Below the pieces are notes generated by a model. The model had not been told where the DNA came from and made no database searches. It saw nothing but the letters and a program-made list of their open reading frames with translations. A DNA stretch of 64,000 nucleotides from Molossus alvarezi (Eukaryota > Chordata > Mammalia > Chiroptera > Molossidae). This document shows, one piece after another, positions 1-11,085 of this stretch. The DNA lies in NCBI GenBank assembly GCA_037176705.1, contig CM073887.1:86562348-86626347 (forward strand). The letters are read 5' to 3'. The position numbers and the translations under genes were made by a program. Each line of letters starts with the position of its first letter. Position 1 is the first letter of the stretch.

Positions 1-725
1 CCTCCTCCTCCTCCTCCTCCTTTAGTAGTTATCTTGAATGGTTGTGATGGAGGTTTCTTTACTGATTGGCAGAGGAGGAACTAGCTGGCAGTTTGAAGTG
101 TGATCTCATAATCCTACATTTTCCTCATTTTTGTTTCTACCTGAAGACGTGAGCTTATTCTAGACTAGCAGAGAGACTTTCTGGTGAATAAGGATATCAT
201 GCATGTCTAATTTTGGACAAGAGCATAGATCAATATAATTTCTTTCCCACCTTACTTTACCAAGAACTTAGTCCATAAAAATGGTATATCAGATACTAAA
301 TAAAATTTACGTCTGCTCTGGGAGTGATATTGCCATTTTAAGCAACAGGGCAATACCCTGAGTTCATACCTCAGGTGGAATGCCCATATTTTAGAAAAAC
401 CCATGTGCTCCCCATTGTACCTCTCCCTCACAGTGATCCATTGTAGGGTTATAGATATATTCAGTTCTTGTTTTCTTTGATATTTTAGGTTGATTTCAGA
501 ATGAGTAGAGGGACAAAGATTTTTTATTTCAAAATCTATAGCTGGAAGTTAGCATGCAGTATTTGCATATGAATGGACAGATTAGTTTATAGGATTTGAG
601 CATATGAATTTGACATTGTAAAATTATTTTCATTTCTTTATAAAATTTACGACTCATTTTGTTACAAAATACCATATAACTAATTTTTATTAAATATTTT
701 AATTGAAAATTTTGTTATTGTTATT

Positions 726-960
726 AATCCTTAGGATATTTTTTCCATTGATTTTTAGAGAGAGTGGAAGGGAAGGAGGGGAACAGGGAGAGAGAAACAT
801 CGATGTACGAGAGACACCGATTAGTTGCCTCCTGCACTCTCCATCACTAGCCGGGCATCAATCCTGCAATCCAGACACCTGCTTTTGACCAGGAATCAAA
901 CCCAAGACCCTTCGGTGCACAGGCTGACACTCTAATCACTGTGTAACACTGTCCAGAGCT
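726..960 (-). mobile_element. VES-type SINE in the CHSY3 intron
   Basis: On the minus strand this reads as an old VES SINE: a diverged tRNA-related head (with remnants of the A and B boxes) at the right end, then the pyrimidine-rich body and an A/T-rich tail at the left. On the plus strand the body shows as GAGAGAGTGG-type purine runs followed by ACATCGATGT. Ten-base flanks near 716-725 and 961-970 match at about 8 positions and may be the target duplication. The insertion ends about 57 bases upstream of the exon. It is more diverged than the youngest copies in the window. Confidence 0.8.
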
Positions 961-987
961 ATTGCTTTATTTCTTTTAAAATTTATT

Positions 988-1017
988 CTAATGTCCTGGT
1001 TTCCTTTTGCTTTTCAG
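988..1017 (+). promoter_or_regulatory. CHSY3: 3' splice site of the CHSY3 terminal exon
   Basis: A branch-point-like CTAAT lies at 988-992. The pyrimidine-rich stretch TTTCCTTTTGCTTTTCAG follows and ends at AG 1016-1017. The exon then starts on a codon boundary, so the intron is phase 0 if this acceptor is used. The open frame continues nine codons upstream into intron sequence, but those residues do not belong to the protein. Confidence 0.8.
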
Positions 1018-2580
1018 ATGCAACAATTGTTCCATGAAAATTATGAACACAATCGAAAGGGTTATATTCAAGACCTTCACAACAGCAAAATCCATGCAGC
1101 CATAACACTTCATCCCAACAAAAGGCCTGCCTACCAATACAGGCTTCATAATTACATGCTGAGCCGCAAAATTTCTGAACTTCGCTACCGCACCATCCAG
1201 CTCCACCGGGAGAGCGCGTTGATGAGCAAGCTCTGTAACAGTGAAGTGAGCAAAGAGGACCAGCGGCTGGGAGTGAGGCCTTCTTTCAACCACTTCCAGC
1301 CTCAGGAGAGGGACGAGGTGATAGAATGGGAGTTCCTGACAGGAAAGCTCCTTTACTCTGCATCTGAGAACCAGCCCCCTCGACAGAGCATCAACAGCAT
1401 CCTAAGAACAGCACTGGATGACACTGTCCTCCAGGTGATGGAGATGATCAACGAGAATGCCAAGAGTAGGGGACGGCTCATTGACTTCAAGGAAATTCAG
1501 TATGGCTACCGCAGGGTTCACCCCATTCATGGGGTGGAGTACATTTTGGATTTACTCCTCTTATACAAAAGACACAAGGGGAGAAAGCTGACCGTGCCAG
1601 TGAGACGCCATGCCTATCTTCAGCAGTTGTTCAGCAAGCCTTTCTTCAGAGAAATTGAAGAACTAGATGTCAGCAGTCTTGTGGAGAGTATTAACAGTGA
1701 CACTCAGTCATTTTCCTTTATATCTAATTCTTTAAAGATACTGTCCTCTTTTCAAGGTGCCAAAGAAATGGGAGGGCACAATAACAAGAAAATACACATT
1801 CTTGTTCCTCTCATTGGAAGGTATGACATTTTCCTGAGGTTCATGGACAACTTTGAAAATACTTGTCTTATCCCGAAGCAGAATGTAAAACTCACCATCA
1901 TTCTTTTCAGTAGGGATTCTGGCCAAGATTCCAATAAGCATACTGAGCTGATAAAAGACTATCAGAACAAGCACCCTAAAGCAGAAATGACCCTGATCCC
2001 CATGAAGGGAGAGTTTTCCAGAGGTCTTGGTCTTGAAATGGCTTCTTCCCAGTTTGACAATGATACTTTGCTGCTATTTTGTGATGTTGACTTGATCTTC
2101 AGAGGAGACTTTCTCCAACGATGTAGAGACAATACAATTCAGGGACAACAGGTGTACTACCCCATCATCTTTAGCCAGTATGATCCAAAGGTAATCAATG
2201 GGGGAAATCCTCCTACTGATGATGATTTTGTCTTCTCAAAGAAGACTGGATTTTGGAGAGACTATGGATATGGAATTACCTGTATTTATAAAAGTGATCT
2301 TCTGCGTGCAGGTGGATTTGATACCTCAATACAGGGCTGGGGCCTGGAAGATGTAGATCTCTACAATAAAGTTATTCTATCTGGCTTAAGACCATTCAGA
2401 AGTCAAGAAGTAGGAGTGGTGCATATTTTCCATCCAGTTTATTGTGACCCAAACTTGGACCCTAAGCAGTATAAGATGTGCTTAGGATCCAAGGCAAGTA
2501 CTTTTGCATCAACCATGCAACTGGCTGAACTCTGGTTGGAAAAACATTTGGGTGTCAGGTACAATCGAACTCTCTCCTGA
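1018..2580 (+). CDS. CHSY3: Chondroitin sulfate synthase 3, terminal coding exon (C-terminal 520 aa)
   Basis: CHSY3 is a Golgi type II membrane enzyme that extends chondroitin chains by alternately adding glucuronic acid and N-acetylgalactosamine. This exon encodes about 520 of roughly 880 residues, with no stop or frameshift until TGA at 2578-2580. It holds the CHGN-family, GT-A fold GalNAc-transferase half. Seen directly, numbering from the exon start: the Asp-Val-Asp metal motif at residues 356-358 (nt 2083-2091), preceded by a hydrophobic strand; Gly-Trp-Gly-Leu-Glu-Asp-Val-Asp at 440-447; a His-Ile-Phe-His segment at 469-472; and an Asn-Arg-Thr sequon near the C-terminus. The ending with that sequon separates CHSY3 from CHSY1, whose tail differs. 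The Fringe-like GlcA-transferase half and the signal anchor are on upstream exons outside the window. All catalytic motifs are intact, so the gene looks functional. The start at 1018 is set by the splice acceptor and not by a translation start. Confidence 0.95.
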   Translation: MQQLFHENYEHNRKGYIQDLHNSKIHAAITLHPNKRPAYQYRLHNYMLSRKISELRYRTIQLHRESALMSKLCNSEVSKEDQRLGVRPSFNHFQPQERDEVIEWEFLTGKLLYSASENQPPRQSINSILRTALDDTVLQVMEMINENAKSRGRLIDFKEIQYGYRRVHPIHGVEYILDLLLLYKRHKGRKLTVPVRRHAYLQQLFSKPFFREIEELDVSSLVESINSDTQSFSFISNSLKILSSFQGAKEMGGHNNKKIHILVPLIGRYDIFLRFMDNFENTCLIPKQNVKLTIILFSRDSGQDSNKHTELIKDYQNKHPKAEMTLIPMKGEFSRGLGLEMASSQFDNDTLLLFCDVDLIFRGDFLQRCRDNTIQGQQVYYPIIFSQYDPKVINGGNPPTDDDFVFSKKTGFWRDYGYGITCIYKSDLLRAGGFDTSIQGWGLEDVDLYNKVILSGLRPFRSQEVGVVHIFHPVYCDPNLDPKQYKMCLGSKASTFASTMQLAELWLEKHLGVRYNRTLS

Positions 2581-3400
2581 CAGTCCAGGCAACACATATT
2601 GCCTTTTAAAAGGGGAGTTTACCTCATTGTTGGTTGTTGTTGTTATTATTTTATTATTGTTATTTTTATTATTATAATTATTATTGTCATAATTTTATTT
2701 TGTTGTCCTGGTCTTAAACAACTCTTGGTTGTCTTCCAAAGGGTGTTTGTTGACCTCAAGCAAGAAGAGTCTGCAGTTCACTGATTTTTCAGATTTCTAC
2801 TGAAGTATTACGTTTATATATCTTTATTTGAGATTGAGTTAAACCATGGTGATCAAGTGACTTTTGAAGCTCATTCATCATGAGAGACAGCTTAGAAGAA
2901 TGTTCTCTTGGGGCTGACAGATGCAATATCAACTTTTATTTTGTTTGTCAAATTCAATGTGATACAAATATTTACTGGTGAAAGGTACCACAAAAGTGCT
3001 TTATGCTTCCTATGGGGAAGGGACTCTGTAACATAAACTTGAGTTTTGTAATTTATACAAGGACTTAAATATATAGACAATAATTTTCTTCATCTTTAGA
3101 ATTTTTAAAGTAAATGAACACTTATGATTGTATGTTTATTTTTTAAAAAAGGTTTTAAAAATTGAGGAGTTTTGTTCCACAAGCAACCGGTACTGGCTAC
3201 CCTGGTCTTAAGAAAATTATGTACTCCTCACAACTGTCTGCTATAAATGCGAATGACCTTTATTTTCTCAAGGAAATATGATTTAATTAAATACTCATGT
3301 ACATTTTAGAAGCTTTATGAAACAATGTCCTTCATTTGCTGGCAAGAAGATAAAAATGACAGAACCTGGTTATTTATAATAAAACACAGGTATAACAGTA
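2581..3400 (+). other. CHSY3: CHSY3 3' untranslated region (proximal form)
   Basis: This is non-coding sequence between the CHSY3 stop codon and a predicted cleavage site about 15-20 bases after the AATAAA at 3378. It begins with an unusually T/A-rich stretch at 2624-2705 made of TTATTATT-like units, which may act as an AU-rich stability element. An ATTAAA at 3286-3291 could serve as a weaker earlier signal. The end is inferred; longer transcripts reaching the AATAAA at 3832 are possible. Confidence 0.6.
3378..3383 (+). terminator. CHSY3: Candidate CHSY3 polyadenylation signal AATAAA
   Basis: This is the first canonical AATAAA after the stop codon. A GT/T-rich element (TTGTGTTGTTTTCTTTT) lies about 45 bases downstream at 3426-3442, as expected for a cleavage and polyadenylation site. 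Whether it is used cannot be seen from sequence alone. Confidence 0.55.
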
Positions 3401-3831
3401 TTCTTTTTCAAAAACACTGAAAAAGTTGTGTTGTTTTCTTTTACTCATATTTAGTGTATTTCTTATAGTGGTTATAGTCACCAAAATGTGCTTGCTACAC
3501 AGACTGGAAAGTGAATAAGAGATTATGGGCATGGTGTTTGTATTATTATGCTTTAAATCTAGCCTTTGTACATGATTAAAATGAGCAGTTTCTTTATTCA
3601 ATAATTTCCAGTCCCCAAGAAGCAGTCATCCTCAACCTCCTCAGCTTTGTGATCAACCAGAACCCAGAACAGGTCAGAAACAGCCTTTAAGATGGATTGT
3701 AGATGACTCAGTGATATAAAAATCAATGGGGAAATTATGACTATAAAATTAATATTACAATTATAATTGTGCAATTATAGAAAACACAGACTATCTCATT
3801 TAATTTCACATATCATTCTTTTTTAAAACTG

Positions 3832-3837
3832 AATAAA
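3832..3837 (+). terminator. Alternative distal polyadenylation signal AATAAA
   Basis: This is a second canonical hexamer about 1.25 kb after the CHSY3 stop codon. The downstream sequence is less clearly GT-rich than at the proximal signal, so it is the weaker candidate. Confidence 0.25.
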
Positions 3838-4422
3838 TGGTTTCACTTGGTAGAAAAATATCATTTTCAAGAGAGAAAATGAAAATCCATGCAAGAAGAC
3901 CTCATGAAAGCATACTTTTTAAATTTTATTTTGTAAATAGGTAATACATTTGTATGGTTCCAAAATTAAACAAAATTTTAAAATGTCTACAACTTTTGGT
4001 CCTATTCCCTTTCCCCAGGTCTGTCTCAACCACACACACCACTGTTTTGGGTGTGTGCGTGTTTTTTGTGCATGTTTTCCTAGAGTTTAAGCAGAAGAGA
4101 CATGTGCTTTATTTTCCCTCCCTTTATATGTACAAAGGTAGCACATTGTACATACTGTTCTGCACTTTGAGTTTCTTCTTTCACACAATAAGACTAAAAT
4201 TGGCATTAAAATAGATTTGAAAGTGACTGTTATAAATTGTTGCCATGATTTGGATCTGATTGACAGGCCATGTAGCATTTGCTGTAGTGATGGTAATGTT
4301 TTTTGTGAAGACCTTTTGGGGCCTCACAAAAGTAGCATTGCTTAATATTGCAAGAGACATGATGGCACCCTCCTTGACTACAACATATAAGCTTCATAAT
4401 GTCATATTCATTAGAAAGGAAT

Positions 4423-4698
4423 TAATGGCACTTTTTTTTTTTTTATCCTCACCCGAGGACATTTTTCCATTTTTTGTTCAGGTAGAGTGGAAGGGAGAGA
4501 GAGGAACAGAGAGAGAGAGAGAAACATCGAGGTGAAAGGAACACATCGAGTGGCTGCCACCCGCACAACCGACCAGGGCCGGGGACAAACCGCAACCGAG
4601 GTACGCACCCTTAGCGGGAACCGAACCCGGGTCTCTCAGGACTGCAGGCCGACGCTCTAACCACTGAACCAAACCGGCCAGGGCTAATGGCACTTTTT
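4423..4698 (-). mobile_element. VES SINE with 14-bp target duplication
   Basis: This is a complete, little-diverged minus-strand VES SINE. The 14-bp duplication TAATGGCACTTTTT lies at 4423-4436 and 4685-4698. The T-rich tail is on the left. The right end carries the reverse complement of CCTGGCCGGTTTGG and a good Pol III B box (reverse of GGTTCGGTTCC). High similarity to the copies at 37010 and 61733 suggests recent activity. Confidence 0.95.
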
Positions 4699-5414
4699 GA
4701 TGTTAAAAAACTTGACAGAGCCAACAAGTCAGAATTGATCTCTGCTCTGATATTGTCGCTGGCCTTCACAAACCCTTGCTTTAATAGCTCATTTTTCTAC
4801 ATTGTGAGACTTAGCTCTTTTGCAGGTTTTATTTTCTTGAACAGTGTATATGTTAACATGCAGTAAAGACAGTTATTTGGGAAGATCTATTACTAATAAC
4901 AGTTATTAATGTTTTATTAATGAAAAAATCAGGGTCTGCTCTTTTTTTTAACTTAGACAACTGAAATAGCAGAGAGTTGTACAGAGGGTTAAATATAAAG
5001 GCCCCATTTAAATCAGCGAGGTCTTAGTCATGAGGCAGCAGCCCAGGAAGGAAGTGGCCTTCTCCCATTGTTCCTGCGAAATTACACTGATGAAACAAGG
5101 GAATGTACAGATCTTATTTGAACATACCCACTGGACTGAAATTCACATAGGTGTATTTAAATTCTATTTTATAATTTTGCATTAAGCTTTCCTGTGATTT
5201 TTTTCAAGCACTGCAATATTTCCTGACTGAAAATTTATTAGAATTATAAAATTAAGAGTTGGTTTTTTTTTTAAATTTGCTTAGTATCTGTTGCTCAAAA
5301 TTTCTTTAAGGTTGAAGAGCAACAAATTATGAATGCAACCTGGAGCACAATATATGTATGTTATTGACATTCCCTTATTTAGAGAGCTATGGAGGTTCTG
5401 TTTCAATGTTCCCC

Positions 5415-5690
5415 AGTAACAATTTCATCAACATCATCTTATTGATCAGCTGTTGTCCTTTCAACACCACACTTGCATTAACCTGCATTGTCCTTTTAAA
5501 TTTAATCCTTACAACAGATACCGCAGTATTGATGTTATGTTCTTCATTCAGCAGATAGAGAAACTGAGGCCACAGCTGATTAAGTAACTTGCTTCAAGCT
5601 CATACAGCTGTAGTGTTAAGATTTGATTTGTGTCAGAATCTGAAGCAGCTGTCTTTTCACTCTGACCCGTAGCTTCCCGGTTGGAGGGAG
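5415..5690 (+). repeat. MIR SINE remnant
   Basis: The order of segments matches MIR: a TTTAATCCTTACAACA stretch, then the core CAGATAGAGAAACTGAGGC, then AAGTAACTTGCTTCAAG and CATACAGCTGT. It is an ancient, diverged copy in plus orientation. Confidence 0.7.
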
Positions 5691-6763
5691 ATGTAGGCGA
5701 CAATGGGAGAGCAAGGGTCTAGCTGCCTCCGTGGCCATGCTGAGACCCCACGCAGCTTGCTTCTGCTGTCCGCTCTTTCTGACAGAGCTAATTTTGCTGT
5801 TGTTTTACTCAGAGCCTCTTCAAGCTTTTAATCTCTCTGTCTTCCACCTCTGAGTAATACTGCTCCGAGAAAGGGTTCCTTCTGTGTACTTACTCACATG
5901 TCCCTGGACCTCAGCCAGCAGAAAAACATGCTCAGAATTCCTGATGCCAGTAGCGGCCCTTCTGTATGGTCCCAGCCAGCTGACAGCACAAGCTGTCCGC
6001 AATGAGCACCACCACGCCATTGCCTGGCTATTTACGTCCCTTCACCCATACAGACTTGGCTAAAGCAGCTTTGTCAGAGCCGAGATATTTCTGAATCTCA
6101 AAGTGGAGACCATTATGCCTAGTTAAAAGATGGGGAGCTACAGGAATGAGATACCCAAATGTGGGCTGGAAGTCCAACCAAGAGAACACATGTACACTGG
6201 ACAGGTAAATGATAAAGTTCCTCTGTTTTTAGCATAAAAAAGCTGAGCCCATCTCTAGTCAGCAGTCCCATGGCTGGGATACTCTGGTTTCACCGAGTTG
6301 CATTTTCAGATTGGCCCTGGGCAGTTCCTTCTTCCAAGAGGAGGTCCAGAAGATGAGGCCACTTTCCAACGGCTGGAATTGCCCAAATGAGAGGCGACAG
6401 TGCCTCCAGGCCCAGTGAGCCCTCACCCGGGACTGCCTTGTCCTAGAGGAAACAGCTCAAGCTAGACTTGGACCTAGAAAAACTTTGGGTCACCCCTCTT
6501 TGCATCTCCCCACCTAAGAGAAGATTTATTTAAGCAGATAAAATATATCAATATGAGTCTCAAATAGCCAGTAAAATAGCCTGTGGCCCTACCTTGGCCA
6601 CGGTGATGAGATTTATACAGGAGAATGAAGGCATCAGTACAACCTACATTTTGTAACCTTTCTTTCCTGACACCTGCTTTCTGAGTGACTGCATCTTTGT
6701 CCCCCAAGTCATAGGAACCTGATGTGCCTTACCCTAGGGATCTCTCAGAGGGGACTGCTCTTA
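5691..6763. other. Unassigned intergenic stretch
   Basis: The base composition is mixed and no convincing repeat family or exon was recognised. The short open frames here lack codon-like character and are probably chance. Confidence 0.4.
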
Positions 6764-7580
6764 CAGTAGTCACCCCTTCATTTGCAGTTTCCCTTTCAGC
6801 AACCTGTGGTCAACCTCAGTCTGAAAATATTAAATGGGAAATTCCAGAAATAAGTGATCCATAGGTGTTCACTGTGCACCATTCTGAGCAGTGAGAAATC
6901 TCCCAAGTGCCCCTCCGGCCCCAGCGCGTGACTCATCCGTGTGCCCAGTGTCTCCAGCTCTGGGCCGCTGCCCGGTGCTCTCTTGGTGGCCGTCTCGGTT
7001 ACCAGATCTGTCAGTGTTGAGTGCTAGTGCTCAGGTCACCTTGATTTTACGTCATAGTGACCCAGAGCACGACAGGAGTGATGCTGGCAAGGGCCGGGCC
7101 GGGAGTCGTGAAGTGCTTCCTGTGGGTGAAAGGTGGACGCTCTGGCCTCAGTGAGGAGAGAGTCGTTCCGGGAGGTAAGAACGAATGTCCTATCCTTGAA
7201 CTGTGAAGAAGGAGAAAGAAACCCAGGCCAGGGTGCTGAGAGGGGGGAGAGGCTACGCCGGTCGTCCCGGTGCTACCTCACTCACCCCCCTCACGTCGTC
7301 CGTGGGCGTCGTGTCCTTCGCATCATCACAAGAAGGGCGAGTGCAGTACAGTTTTGAGAGACCACATTTACATAACTTTTATAACAGTATATTGTCATAA
7401 TTGTTTTGTTTTATTACTAATAGTGTTAATCTCATTGTGTCTAATTTATAAATTAAACTTTATCATAAGTATGTATTTATGGAGAAAACACATAGTATTT
7501 ATATGGTTCTGTACTATTTATGGTTTCAGGCATCTACTAGGGTCTTGGAACGTATCTCCACAGGTCAGAAGGTACTACTG
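6764..7580 (+). mobile_element. Tigger-family DNA transposon with transposase relic
   Basis: The left end starts CAGTAGTCACCCCTT after a TA dinucleotide at 6762-6763. The right end closes with a diverged inverted counterpart ending CTACTG at 7580. Inside are two familiar Tigger blocks: a left block AATATTAAATGGGAAATTCC, and a right block with TTTATAAATTAAACTTTATC followed by TTTCAGGCATC. Between them, about 7040-7240, lies a decayed piece of the N-terminal (helix-turn-helix) part of a pogo-like transposase, with frame breaks. It is an internally deleted fossil (817 bp) that cannot encode an enzyme. The subfamily is not resolved. Confidence 0.75.
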
Positions 7581-9436
7581 GAATTGTTGAAGACATATCT
7601 CTTTAGGAAGTAGCCTGTGAGTATGGTGATTACGGGGCAAATGGGCAAAATAGTGTCGTAAGGTGCACTAAAGGGATGTTATCAGTTCTTAGTGCTGCTG
7701 ACTTGCCTCCCTTCCCCATCTCCACTTTTATTAGCATCCGGATCACTGTCAAGCATACAGTAAGGTAGTCTGTCTGCTGTGTCCAGAAGCCTCTTAGACT
7801 TCAGTTTTCGAGCAGTAGCAACAGGAGAGGTCAGGGTGGCTGGTGGAATATGCCGGTGCAGCTCTGCCTCTGTGCCCACAGCCTCTCCAGGGCACTTGCA
7901 CTGCCTGGCAGATGGTGGGCGTGATGGTGCCCCCAGGTGGCAATATGCCGTCTCTCCGCCTGCCAGGTTTGGTGCAAGGCAATGAAACTTCAAGCACATG
8001 CTGAAGTGCTTCTCTTAGTTGGAGTGAGAGGGAGCTTTGCAAGGCAGCAAATGCTCCAGATCTTTGGACGCAGTCCCATTTATTTGCAGATTGGTACCCC
8101 AAGGTTACAGGTGGAGTTATGTAAAATATTTCCTTGAGATGGCGTCTCTGCAAACCATATAGCCTAGCTTTGTCTCTTGCATTTTAGGCGGAGAGAGACT
8201 TTGAAACTAAAAGATAACAAACACAGACATTCTTGAGTCCTAGGACCCATTAGTCCTCTTGAGGAGGTGTTCCAGCCATAGTCATGAAAACCTTATCTTA
8301 TTCACATGCAAAAGAAAAGAAGCATTCAATGCAAGCAAGGTGGTCTTCCTGTCTATCAGTCAAACCTGTCTGTCCACACACACATTTTAATCCTAGGCTG
8401 GCCAGGTTGTGAGAATGCATATCACAAGGCTACAAATCGTCCATCAACCCCTCACCCCCACAGCTATACAGTTATATCTGAAGCAAGCAGCAAGCCACCT
8501 GGCACTGGCACAAAGATGCCAGCATATTCTTGTATTGCAGCCTGTTTGACCTGCACCTGTTTCCCTCTTCACTCTTATGTCTGAAGCTGCCAAGGTCTGC
8601 ACCATATTTGAAATCCTACTCCATGCAGGATTTTATTCTAATCGAATTCAATCCATATGTATTAGTCCATAGGTTGGTATAAAAGCTAGGATCATTTAGT
8701 TTTCATTATCCATCATGCACAGGTTTTTATTCAGACCCAACTTCAGTCTTTATAGGATTAATTCCAAAGGAATTGGTGAGTATAAGATTAGAAGGATACA
8801 ATTTTATTTTTAATAAACTTATAAAAAGAGTGACTTCACCAGAAAAAAAGAAGTGTTTTCCTTTAGAATACTTGCAGTTATCTGCAATGTTAATCAATGA
8901 ACAAATATTTACTTACAACTTGTTTGAGAACAGTACTCTCAAGTAGAAACTTTAAGACTGAAATAGGCATCACTGAAAAGAAACCTCTCCCCTCTGTCAG
9001 GCCTCCTTCGAGGGGCTGTTCTCCATCTCTTTCTAAGTTCTACCCTGGCTCCTATCCCCTAGTTCCCCAAAATATCACATTGTCTTATTTCATCCAAGTG
9101 GAGAAAATTTGTGTATATGCAAAATAAAAGCTAAGATCTGTGGGTGAATTTCAAGTACAGAAGTATAAACATGTCTTGACTCTGGCATCACATGTTCAGT
9201 TTGACATCAGTCAAAAATAACTCAGTGCCAGAGGTTCACATAAAAACAAGAATAAATACGGCAGCATTAGGATGAATAACTTCCTGTATCTAATCTATTG
9301 CCTATCCGGTCACCACAATCAGCCTCGAATTTATTTCCCTTTCCCTCCTCTACCCACTAAAGTGGCTCTAATATCTATTTCTAAAAGGGAAATCTTTAAT
9401 AGGTGATAAATAAAATGTTAAAGGCATAATGCTAAC
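7581..9436. other. Unassigned intergenic stretch
   Basis: No repeat family was recognised with confidence. The part around 7700-8150 is moderately GC-rich and has several overlapping minus-strand open frames (up to 119 codons) of no recognised homology; see the findings. The rest is AT-rich and featureless to me. Confidence 0.35.
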
Positions 9437-9717
9437 AAAATGAAGGGTGGCCCTGGCCGGTTTGGCTCAGCGGTTAGAGCGTCCGCCTGCGGTCTGGAGA
9501 GACCCGGGTTCGGTTCCCGCTAAGGGCATGTACCTCGGTTGCAGTTTGTCCCCGGCCCTGGTTGGTCGTGCGGGTGGCGGCCACTCGATGTGAAAGGGAC
9601 ACATCGATGTTTCCCTCTCTCTCTCTTCCTCTCTCTCCCTCCTGCTCTGTCTGTACAAAAAATGAAAAAGTGTCCTTGGGTGAGGATAAAAAAAAAAAAA
9701 AAAGAAAATGAAGGGTG
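9437..9717 (+). mobile_element. VES SINE with 13-bp target duplication
   Basis: This is a complete plus-strand VES SINE (9450-9704) flanked by AAAATGAAGGGTG at 9437-9449 and 9705-9717. The A box (TGGCTCAGCGG) and B box (GGTTCGGTTCC) of the tRNA-derived head are intact. The body has the CTCT-rich segment, and the tail is GTGAGGATAAAA followed by A's. Confidence 0.95.
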
Positions 9718-10332
9718 AAGGCAGTGCATTGTGTGTCTGCTTTTTAAAATTTTTCCTTTTCTCTGCTAGTGTGTTCTTCCCTGTCTCCCACACTTAGGAA
9801 ATACTTGCTAAAAGATACATAATTTTTAGACTATAAGTCTCTAGTATTGCTTTTGAGAAGTTGCCAATGTATAAATCATGAACTTGAAGGCTGAAGTTAG
9901 CATAAATTTTTCAACTCTTTTTCATTAGCAACCCTGGTCTATTTAAAGCATGCTGGAATTTATTTCTCCTCCTTGTTAGCCAGCTGGAGTCCCAAGGGCA
10001 GGGACCCCAACTGCCTTTTTCATAGCTAGTTGAACAGCAGAAGGCAGAGAAGTTTGAGACTCCGATCCCCTCCAAGTGCTCCCCATTTCTCAACTAATCT
10101 GTCTAACATTAAATTCAGATTTGTACTTTAATAGAAAAATAATGCACCAAAATACTTACAAATTAATTATTTATTTATTTAGAAGAAAAGAGATTTCATG
10201 AATAAATCTTAATGTGTATTTTTAGAAACTATTTTGCTTTCAGAAACTAAATTATAATAAAAGATAGTTTATATATATTTTGCAATTTATGTGATAGGCC
10301 ATTATTATATGAAGCTTAAGTATAAAAATTAA

Positions 10333-10552
10333 GCCTGGCTGGTGTGGCTCACTGGTTGAGCATCAACCCATGCACCAAGAGGTCGCTGGTTCAATTCCTG
10401 GTCTGAGCACATGCCCAGGTTGTGGACCAAATCCCCAGTGGGGGGCATGCAGGAGGCGGCCAATCAATGTTCTCTCTCATGGATATTTCTATGTCTCTCC
10501 TCTCTCCCTTCCTCTCTCTAAAATCAATAAAGAAAAAATATTTTTTAAAAAG
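10333..10552 (+). mobile_element. VES SINE, second subtype (GCCTGGCTGGTGTGG)
   Basis: The head reads GCCTGGCTGGTGTGGCTCA, with a B box GGTTCAATTCC. The body has a CCCAGTGGGGGGC segment and a CTCTC-rich stretch, and the tail is AAAATCAATAAAG. This head and tail define a second VES subtype, distinct from the copies that end GTGAGGATAAAA. No clear target duplication was found. Confidence 0.85.
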
Positions 10553-10879
10553 AATATCAAAAGTTATGTTTTACATAGTTATCACTATGTTTCCCCAATA
10601 TCTATAATGTTTATATGTTCATATTCTATGTAAGACCAGCAGAATTCTTTAAAGAAGGCTAAGAGCTCTCGAAGGGCTCAGGAGGCAAAGAAATCATCAT
10701 TGCTCCTTTGCGGTTACCCCTGCTCCTTAGGCCATGGGCCTTTAATTCAGAAAAGGGTCTCTTTGTCTTCAAACACCTCTCCCCTTAGTCAGTTCTTACA
10801 AGAAGCCATTTTAATAAGGAGGGGGAAAGGCAAAGTGATGTATTTGTTATTTGATTCATCATTATTATAGCAAAAGAGC

Positions 10880-11085
10880 TATTGTCCATTAAGTGCTTAC
10901 TTACTCTACACTGTTACTGGGGAAACATTAACTCCTTTGAGCTTCAACTCTAAAGTAGGTGCCATTATTCCCATTTTACAGATGAGCAAAATGGATGACA
11001 GATTCATTTTCTTCTCCAAAATGAAAATGTCTGGGTTTGAGCTGGGACTCAAACACAGGTCTGCCTGGGTCCAGACAGACTTTTC
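10880..11085 (+). repeat. MIR SINE remnant
   Basis: The segment has CCATTTTACAGATGAG at its core, followed by TTTGAGCTGGGACTCAAAC, in MIR order on the plus strand. Confidence 0.65.

Larger units (their letters stand above)
1..1017 (+). other. CHSY3: 3' part of the last CHSY3 intron
   Basis: This is AT-rich non-coding sequence that ends in a standard 3' splice site just before the coding exon. The window opens inside a short (CCT)n tract at 1-21. A minus-strand VES SINE occupies roughly 726-960. No conserved exon-like reading frame is seen. Assignment as the last intron of CHSY3 is inferred from the downstream exon; the upstream exons lie outside the window. Confidence 0.8.

Noticed and set aside
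988..1293. 101-codon minus-strand frame opposite CHSY3
   Set aside because: It is the antisense shadow of the CHSY3 exon and has no independent support.
9450..9550. tRNA-like sequences with A and B boxes (here and in every VES copy)
   Set aside because: They are the heads of SINEs with tails and target duplications, not tRNA genes. They lack a proper acceptor stem and anticodon arm.
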